This document shows, piece by piece, positions 1 to 3,752 of a DNA stretch of 8,114 nt; positions within the stretch are counted from its first letter, which is position 1, and every line of letters starts with the position of its first letter. Position numbers and translations under genes: made by a program. The DNA comes from CAZKNF01 sp964554105 (GTDB lineage: Bacteria; Bacteroidota; Rhodothermia; Rhodothermales; VXPQ01), in NCBI GenBank assembly GCA_964554105.1, contig CAZKNF010000105.1, positions 1 to 8,114 on the forward strand. Direction: 5' to 3'. Under the pieces are notes generated by a model that had not been told where the DNA came from, did no database searches, and saw only the letters and a list, made by a program, of their open reading frames with translations.

Positions 1-56
1 TTCGAGAAGGCGGCCGGACCGTCGGCGCAGGCGTCGTTTCGAAAATATTAGACTAG
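1..56 (+). CDS. tuf: EF-Tu, C-terminal end (partial)
   Basis: This is the 3' end of the elongation factor Tu gene, entering from the left edge. Reading from base 3, the codons give REGGRTVGAGVVSKILD followed by TAG at 54-56. That matches the well-known C-terminus of bacterial EF-Tu (REGGRTVGAGVV plus a short variable tail), which lies in beta-barrel domain 3. EF-Tu is the GTPase that carries aminoacyl-tRNA to the ribosomal A site. Only 17 residues are present, so the call rests on this signature and on the context: tuf followed by tRNA-Trp, secE and nusG is a common bacterial order. No terminator-like hairpin is visible between the stop and the tRNA, so read-through transcription into the downstream genes is plausible. 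Confidence 0.93.
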   Translation, partial: REGGRTVGAGVVSKILD

Positions 57-95
57 TACCAGTTAGGCTCGTGCAACCGCCTTCGCTTCTTCGCA

Positions 96-168
<73 letters not shown>

Positions 169-261
169 CAGTGAGAGCGGAAGACGGGAATGCAGTAATG
201 GACGTCCGAGGTTCGGCCGTCGTCGTCTGGACGTGTGAACTTAGTTGCCGAATAGAGAATT
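169..261 (+). other. tRNA-Trp to secE spacer with a small hairpin
   Basis: This is a 93-nt non-coding spacer. It contains a 6-bp inverted repeat, ACGTCC (202-207) with GGACGT (229-234), separated by 21 nt. I see no convincing promoter and no clear Shine-Dalgarno sequence before the secE ATG (nearest A/G-rich run AGAGAA at 254-259). The hairpin may help define the 5' end of the secE mRNA after the tRNA is excised, but that is inference. Confidence 0.35.
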
Positions 262-441
262 ATGAATCCGATCGACTACCTCCAGGATGTCAACAAAGAG
301 ATGCGGAAGGTAAGCTGGCCGAACCGCACCGAGTTGATCAACAACACGCTGATTACACTCTTTGCGACCGCTGTAATCTCACTCTTTATCTATGGCGCCG
401 ACCAGGTTATCAGCACGATACTGGAGTTCATCTATAGTTAG
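262..441 (+). CDS. secE: Preprotein translocase subunit SecE
   Basis: This encodes a 59-residue SecE, the small essential subunit that clamps SecY in the SecYEG inner-membrane channel. The start MNPIDYLQDVNKEMRKVSWP contains the conserved cytoplasmic amphipathic segment ending in K-x-SWP (residues 16-20). A polar NRTEL stretch follows, then one hydrophobic membrane span at about residues 28-48 (LITLFATAVISLFIYG at its core). It ends FIYS and TAG at 439-441. The length is typical of the short, single-span SecE found in most bacteria, unlike the three-span E. coli protein. It is small enough to be missed by a 60-residue cutoff. ATG 262 is the natural start, because the product then begins right at the family's N-terminus. 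The secE-nusG pairing is near universal and supports the call. Confidence 0.95.
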   Translation: MNPIDYLQDVNKEMRKVSWPNRTELINNTLITLFATAVISLFIYGADQVISTILEFIYS

Positions 442-486
442 TATTCAAACTGCTCCCGTAGCTCCACGAGAGTGAGAGCCAAAGAT

Positions 487-1044
487 ATGACGAAAACAAG
501 CAAAGAAAGCATTCGCAAATGGTACGTACTGCGAACCTTCTCAGGTCACGAGAAGAAGGTCAAACAGTACCTGGAGCGAGAGGTGGAGCGGCTGGGATTG
601 CGGGAGAAACTCGATGAGATCATGATTCCCACAGAGACGGTCTTTGAGATGCGTGGTGGGAAGAAGCGCACCCGTGAAAAGACGTTTTTCCCGGGATATC
701 TTATGCTTCATGCCGTCCTCGACAACGAATTGCAGCACGTAATCTCCGGATTGCCGTCGGTCGTCGGATTCCTCACGACTGGTGACGAACCGACCGCCTT
801 ACGGCCTGATGAGATAAACCGGATAATGGGCAAGCTCGATGAGGCCCGCGAGGCCGGCGAACAGCCGGAAATCCCCTTTAAGAGGGGCGACCCAATTAAG
901 GTCGTCGACGGTCCGTTTAATAACTTCACCGGCTTCGTAGAGGAAGTCTACCCTGACAAAATGAAGGTGAAGGTTATGGTGTCCATATTCGGTAGAAAGA
1001 CACCGCTCGAATTAGATTATCTTCAGGTCGAGCACGAAGAATGA
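487..1044 (+). CDS. nusG: Transcription termination/antitermination factor NusG
   Basis: NusG binds the clamp of RNA polymerase through its N-terminal domain, suppresses pausing, and links polymerase to ribosomal protein uS10 or Rho through its C-terminal KOW domain. From ATG 487 the protein is 185 residues. The NGN domain runs from about 11 to 115 and includes KWYVLRTFSGHEKKV and the typical TFFPGYLML segment (66-74). A charged linker follows (about 116-130). The KOW domain starts at about 132 with KRGDPIKVVDGPFNNFTGFV and ends near FGRKTPLELDY. An in-frame GTG at 472 would add five residues (VRAKD). I prefer ATG 487 because it sits directly before the alignable N-terminus, but the choice is not certain. 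The gene follows secE by 45 nt. Confidence 0.96.
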   Translation: MTKTSKESIRKWYVLRTFSGHEKKVKQYLEREVERLGLREKLDEIMIPTETVFEMRGGKKRTREKTFFPGYLMLHAVLDNELQHVISGLPSVVGFLTTGDEPTALRPDEINRIMGKLDEAREAGEQPEIPFKRGDPIKVVDGPFNNFTGFVEEVYPDKMKVKVMVSIFGRKTPLELDYLQVEHEE

Positions 1045-1114
1045 TGGCGGAACTTACCGGTCGATAAGCACATACTAATCGACTGGCTACTAAGACCTCT
1101 TTTCAATCAATTCA
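1045..1114 (+). other. nusG-rplK spacer, first hairpin with 23S-3'-end-like bases
   Basis: A stable inverted repeat, CCGGTCGAT (1057-1065) with ATCGACTGG (1078-1086), gives nine pairs including one G-T wobble around a 12-nt loop. The right arm and the bases before it read ATACTAATCGACTGG, which resembles the usual 3' end of bacterial 23S rRNA (ATACTAATCGA or close variants, followed by a GACC-type ending; here AAGACC at 1092-1097). CTCTTTT follows at 1098-1104, but 11 nt after the stem, so it is a poor intrinsic terminator. The 23S likeness is from memory and short; it could be chance. Confidence 0.4.
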
Positions 1115-1148
1115 GTGGGAGCCTGCCGATGCCAGGTAGTCTGCCCGC
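1115..1148 (+). promoter_or_regulatory. Candidate ribosomal protein L1 autoregulatory leader
   Basis: A compact hairpin lies 12 nt before the rplK start. The outer stem is GTGGG (1115-1119) with CCCGC (1144-1148). An asymmetric internal loop has AG on the 5' side and TAGTCTG (1137-1143) on the 3' side. The inner stem is CCTG (1122-1125) with CAGG (1133-1136), closed by a 7-nt loop. The GTGGGAG 5' strand and the asymmetric loop match what I recall of the L1 site in 23S rRNA helices 76-78 and of rplK leaders in many bacteria, where free L1 binds the mRNA and represses translation of L11 and L1. The fold and position are seen; the L1 binding is inferred. Confidence 0.65.
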
Positions 1149-1160
1149 GATAGAACGTCC

Positions 1161-1601
1161 ATGGCAAAGAAAATTGACGGTTATATAAAGTTGCAGATCC
1201 GTGCCGGTCAGGCGAACCCGGCACCTCCGATCGGTCCCGCACTGGGGCAGAAGGGTGTGAACATAATGGAGTTCTGTAAGCAATTCAACGCCGCGACACA
1301 GGATCGGATGGGCCTCGTTCTCCCGGTAGTAATCACGGTGTATGCCGACAAGTCGTTCAACTTCATCGTCAAGAGCCCGCCGGCCGCAATCCTTCTCAAG
1401 AAGGCTGCGAAGATCGAGAGCGGAGCGGGTGATCCCCTTCGTCAGCACGTTGGTACTGTGACGTGGGATGACTGTCGCGAGATCGCAGAGACGAAGATGG
1501 AGGATCTCAATGCGTTCGATGTGGACAAGGCGGCTTCGATGGTAGCCGGTACGGCACGCTCGATGGGCATAAAGGTGCAGGGCAGGCCTGCAGAGGCGTA
1601 A
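1161..1601 (+). CDS. rplK: 50S ribosomal protein L11 (uL11)
   Basis: L11 binds the GTPase-associated centre of 23S rRNA at the base of the L10-L12 stalk and helps couple factor GTPases to the ribosome. It is also needed for RelA activation in bacteria that use it. The 146-residue protein begins MAKKIDGYIKLQIRAGQANP. It carries the proline-rich PAPPIGPALGQKGVNIMEF segment of the N-terminal domain (about 20-38), then KSPPAAILLKKAAKI (about 72-86). The C-terminal RNA-binding domain includes EIAETKMEDLNAFD and the family signature GTARSMGIKV near the end. The tail QGRPAEA makes it a few residues longer than the common 141-142. There is no strong Shine-Dalgarno sequence; the candidate L1 leader hairpin ends 12 nt before ATG. 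Confidence 0.98.
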   Translation: MAKKIDGYIKLQIRAGQANPAPPIGPALGQKGVNIMEFCKQFNAATQDRMGLVLPVVITVYADKSFNFIVKSPPAAILLKKAAKIESGAGDPLRQHVGTVTWDDCREIAETKMEDLNAFDVDKAASMVAGTARSMGIKVQGRPAEA

Positions 1602-1663
1602 TCAATCAGCGGGAGACGCACGGTGCGTCGCTTGCACCGCACAGACACAGTGTTACTATTACT
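1602..1663 (+). other. rplK-rplA spacer with two mutually exclusive hairpins
   Basis: This 62-nt spacer contains two overlapping inverted repeats that cannot form together. The first is GACGCA (1615-1620) with TGCGTC (1624-1629). The second is CGGTGC (1621-1626) with GCACCG (1634-1639) around a 7-nt loop. No Shine-Dalgarno sequence is visible before the rplA ATG; the bases just upstream are T/A-rich (TGTTACTATTACT). The spacer may tune coupling between L11 and L1 translation, but no function can be proved from sequence. Confidence 0.45.
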
Positions 1664-2374
1664 ATGGCGAAGAAAGGAAAGCGCTATCGCGAAGCGGTCA
1701 GTGTAATTAACGAATCCGGCGGCCCCTTTGCGATTAAAGAAGCCTGCGACCTCGTAAAGCAGACGTCGGGGGCGAAGTTTGACGAGTCAGTCGATGTCGA
1801 TATGCGTCTCGGAGTCGATCCGCGTCATGCCGATCAGATGGTGCGCGGCTCAGTGGCGCTGCCGCACGGGACGGGTAAGACCATCCGTGTGCTCGTACTC
1901 GCGAGCGAAGGCAAGCAGGACGAGGCGAGGGAAGCTGGTGCCGACTTCGTCGGCCTCGACGATATGATCGAACGAATTCAAAACGACGGATGGACCGACT
2001 ATGATGTCGTCGTTGCGACGCCCGATGTGATGAGTAAAGTCGGCCGGCTCGGTCGTGTCCTCGGACCACGCGGACTCATGCCGAACCCGAAGAGCGGAAC
2101 CGTCACAATGGATGTCGGCCCTACCGTGCATCAAGTGAAGGCCGGCAAGATCGAATTTCGAGTCGACAAATTCGGCAATCTGCACACGTCCATAGGAAAA
2201 GCATCATTTTCGGCCGATCAGATCCGCGAGAATGCGGAAGCCTTCCTGAAGGAAGTACTTCGCCTGAGACCGGCTTCGGCGAAGGGCGCCTACGTGCGAT
2301 CGGTAACAATCTCGACGACCATGGGCCCGCCCGTGACGCTGGATCGGACAGCCGTAGTCAGCAACCTGCGATAA
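1664..2374 (+). CDS. rplA: 50S ribosomal protein L1 (uL1)
   Basis: L1 binds 23S rRNA helices 76-78 to form the mobile L1 stalk that helps release deacylated tRNA from the E site. In many bacteria it also represses its own L11-L1 mRNA. The protein is 236 residues, close to the usual 230-235. It begins MAKKGKRYREAV, has the DESVDVDMRLGVDPRHADQM segment (about 40-59), then VRGSVALPHGTGK (about 60-72). The domain II signature is GRVLGPRGLMPNPKSGTV (about 130-147). The C-terminal half returns to domain I with GKIEFRVDKFGNLHTSIGK. No internal stop or shift is seen. Its place directly after rplK and the candidate L1 hairpin upstream of rplK fit the classical L11 operon feedback loop. Confidence 0.98.
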   Translation: MAKKGKRYREAVSVINESGGPFAIKEACDLVKQTSGAKFDESVDVDMRLGVDPRHADQMVRGSVALPHGTGKTIRVLVLASEGKQDEAREAGADFVGLDDMIERIQNDGWTDYDVVVATPDVMSKVGRLGRVLGPRGLMPNPKSGTVTMDVGPTVHQVKAGKIEFRVDKFGNLHTSIGKASFSADQIRENAEAFLKEVLRLRPASAKGAYVRSVTISTTMGPPVTLDRTAVVSNLR

Positions 2375-2423
2375 CACCTGCCATCATTTTTTCGGATCAG
2401 TCCGACGATATAGAGGTTCAGCC
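2375..2423 (+). promoter_or_regulatory. Short rplA-rplJ spacer with hairpin and ribosome binding site
   Basis: Only 49 nt separate rplA and rplJ. A run of six T (2387-2392) is followed by a 5-bp hairpin, TCGGA (2392-2396) with TCCGA (2401-2405), loop TCAG. Because the T-run precedes the stem, this is not an intrinsic terminator on this strand. AGAGG at 2412-2416, seven bases before the ATG at 2424, is the best Shine-Dalgarno match in the window and fixes the rplJ start over the second ATG at 2430. Confidence 0.55.
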
Positions 2424-2957
2424 ATGCCAATGACGAAGAATGAAAAGCAGGTAAGGGTCGAGGAGATCGCCGAAACGCTGGAGGCCAAGTCGATCGTATA
2501 TCTGACGAATTATTCCGGGCTTACCGTGGCGCAGGCAAACGAGCTGCGTAACCAATTCCGCGATTCGGGAGTCGAGTACAAGGTGTATAAAAATACGCTG
2601 GTTCGGCTGGCGATGGAGCGATTGGGAGGATTCGACGGCATGATCGAACACCTGCAGGGCCCAACCGCGCTGGCGTTCGGGGAAGAGCCCTCCGCACCTG
2701 CACGCGTTATTAAGAAGTTTGCGCGCGAACAAAATCTGGAGCTGCCCGAACTGAAAGCCGCCTTCGTCGATGGAGCTGTCTACGGACCCGATACGCTCGA
2801 TGTCCTTGCCTCACTTAAATCCAGGGAGGAGCTCGTCGGTGACATTATCGGATTGCTCATGGCGCCGATGGCAAATACCATTAATGCTCTTCAGGGACCA
2901 GGGCGCGCGCTGGCCGGCGCAGTCAAACAGATCGCGGAGAAAGAAGAAACAGTCTGA
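2424..2957 (+). CDS. rplJ: 50S ribosomal protein L10 (uL10)
   Basis: L10 anchors the flexible L12 stalk to 23S rRNA next to L11. The 177-residue protein starts MPMTKNEKQVRVEEIAETLE. It carries the conserved N-terminal RNA-binding block with YSGLTVAQANELRNQFR (about 30-46) and VEYKVYKNTLVRLA (about 50-63), followed by the GPTALAFG segment (about 79-86). The C-terminal helix, with GPGRALAGAVKQIAEKEE, is the region where L12 dimers bind. Its length is typical of the family. The start is supported by AGAGG seven bases upstream. Gene order rplJ then rplL is conserved, and the L10:L12 stoichiometry requires more L12, which probably explains the separate translation signals of the two genes. Confidence 0.98.
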   Translation: MPMTKNEKQVRVEEIAETLEAKSIVYLTNYSGLTVAQANELRNQFRDSGVEYKVYKNTLVRLAMERLGGFDGMIEHLQGPTALAFGEEPSAPARVIKKFAREQNLELPELKAAFVDGAVYGPDTLDVLASLKSREELVGDIIGLLMAPMANTINALQGPGRALAGAVKQIAEKEETV

Positions 2958-3112
2958 ACCGGACGGAGATCACGGTCGGCGTCGGGTTTCCGTCACCGGC
3001 TTACCGTTGCAGCTCGGACACGATGTACACGCAAGAACCAATCACCATTCCTTAATTCGCAGCGTAGTCGTGACGACACGGCGACCGAGACCGCTGCCGG
3101 AGATACTAACCT
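2958..3112 (+). other. Long, structured rplJ-rplL spacer
   Basis: No gene is visible in this 155-nt spacer. Just after the rplJ stop, CCGGACGGA (2959-2967) can pair with TCCGT (2989-2993) and, after a CA bulge, CCGG (2996-2999). This gives nine pairs around a 21-nt loop with no T-run, so it is not a classical terminator. A small hairpin, GTCG (3067-3070) with CGAC (3073-3076), loop TG, lies nearer rplL. GGAG at 3099-3102 lies ten bases before the rplL ATG and may serve as its ribosome binding site. The structure could protect or process the mRNA so that L12 is made in excess of L10; this is inference. Confidence 0.45.
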
Positions 3113-3493
3113 ATGGCAGATATCAAGAAGATCGCAGAAGAACTCGTCAACCTTACGATTAAGGAGGCGAACGAACTGTCCAATCTCCTCGAAGAGGAGT
3201 ACGGCATCAAGCCGGCCGCTGCAGCTGTTGCAGTCGCCGGATCGGCAGCCGGTGGCGACGGAGCCGCAGAGGTCGAAGAGAAGACGGAATTCGACGTCGT
3301 GCTTAAAGCCATCGGCGGCAACAAAATCGCCGTCATCAAAGAAGTTCGCAGTCTCACCGGACTTGGACTGAAAGAAGCGAAAGAGCTGGTAGACGGCGCA
3401 CCGAACACAATCAAGGAAGGTGCTGCGAAAGACGAGGCGAATGACATCAAGGCCAAGCTCGAAGAGGCCGGAGCCGAAGTCGAGCTTACGTAG
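3113..3493 (+). CDS. rplL: 50S ribosomal protein L7/L12 (bL12)
   Basis: L12 forms the multi-copy flexible stalk that recruits and activates translational GTPases. The 126-residue protein has the expected three parts. The N-terminal dimerisation and L10-binding helices are at about 1-33 (MADIKKIAEELVNLTIKEAN, then ELSNLLEEEYGI). An Ala/Gly-rich hinge lies at about 34-51 (AAAAVAVAGSAAGGDGAAE). The globular C-terminal domain spans about 55-126, with KTEFDVVLKAIGGNK, the factor-binding GLGLKEAKELVDGAP segment, and an ending of EEAGAEVELT. The final residue is Thr where many homologues have Lys or Arg. A GGAG lies ten bases upstream of ATG 3113. It is bounded by large spacers on both sides, consistent with its separate, high expression. 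Confidence 0.98.
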   Translation: MADIKKIAEELVNLTIKEANELSNLLEEEYGIKPAAAAVAVAGSAAGGDGAAEVEEKTEFDVVLKAIGGNKIAVIKEVRSLTGLGLKEAKELVDGAPNTIKEGAAKDEANDIKAKLEEAGAEVELT

Positions 3494-3506
3494 CAATTCC
3501 TCCATT

Positions 3507-3531
3507 CGTCGCATGCAAGGTGCGCGCGACG
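3507..3531 (+). other. Hairpin after rplL (possible processing site)
   Basis: CGTCGC (3507-3512) pairs with GCGACG (3526-3531) around a 13-nt loop, starting 14 nt after the rplL stop. It is not followed by T residues. Together with the next, stronger hairpin it forms a tandem stem pair, reminiscent of the RNase III processing region and attenuator between rplL and rpoB in E. coli. The analogy is inferred from position only. Confidence 0.4.
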
Positions 3532-3547
3532 TGTGACGGCCAAATAC

Positions 3548-3579
3548 AAGCCGACCCCGGATCAGCGGGGCCGGCTTTT
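3548..3579 (+). terminator. Terminator/attenuator between rplL and rpoB
   Basis: A long GC-rich stem, AAGCCGACCCCG (3548-3559) with CGGGGCCGGCTT (3566-3577), forms 11 pairs with one A-C mismatch around a 6-nt loop (GATCAG), and runs into TTTT (3576-3579). This is the only intrinsic-terminator-like structure in the window. The T-run is only four bases and is followed by GG, so partial termination (attenuation) is more likely than a full stop. It would lower rpo expression relative to the ribosomal proteins. Confidence 0.75.
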
Positions 3580-3643
3580 GGCGCTTCGCTGCCGACAAAG
3601 GAAGCGACGAGAGGCGAAACAAATGGTAGGCCGAAAAGGTTGA

Positions 3644-3651
3644 TACTTTTG
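3644..3651 (+). promoter_or_regulatory. Bacteroidota-type -7 element upstream of rpoB
   Basis: TACTTTTG matches the Bacteroidota primary sigma factor -7 consensus TAnnTTTG at every fixed position. It lies 65 nt after the terminator-like hairpin and 101 nt before the rpoB ATG, where a promoter for the rpo genes would make sense. The expected -33 TTG is not clear: the bases about 19-21 nt upstream are AAATGG (3621-3626). It could therefore be a weak promoter or one with a degenerate -33 element. Confidence 0.5.
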
Positions 3652-3676
3652 ATGCACCTCTCTTCTCAGACTCCCC

Positions 3677-3709
3677 GGCACGTGCCCGTCAGTCAGGCGA
3701 CCCACGGGC
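3677..3709 (+). other. Palindrome and hairpin in the rpoB leader
   Basis: GGCACGTGCC (3677-3686) is a perfect 10-bp palindrome. Overlapping it, GCCCGT (3684-3689) can pair with ACGGGC (3704-3709) around a 14-nt loop. Both lie in the expected 5' untranslated leader if transcription starts from the element at 3644-3651. The palindrome could be a DNA site for a dimeric regulator, or the two could be alternative RNA folds. Nothing in the sequence decides between these. Confidence 0.35.
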
Positions 3710-3752
3710 CAAAGCTTCCCCCGCGTTCCCAACCACGCTAGCTTCTCATTCT

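Noticed and set aside
472..486. GTG at 472 as the start of nusG
   Set aside because: It would add only VRAKD before the normal NusG N-terminus; ATG 487 is simpler, though GTG use cannot be excluded.
2387..2405. T-run plus hairpin after rplA as a terminator
   Set aside because: The six T precede the hairpin, the wrong order for intrinsic termination on the + strand, and the stem is only five pairs.
2993..3622. A 209-residue minus-strand frame covering rplL
   Set aside because: It is antisense to rplL and crosses the terminator-like hairpin; its composition (Ser, Phe, Leu rich) mirrors the Glu/Lys codons of L12.
3520..3741. A 73-residue + strand frame in the rplL-rpoB gap
   Set aside because: It spans the terminator stem, the -7 element and the leader hairpin, has no ribosome binding site and resembles no known leader peptide.
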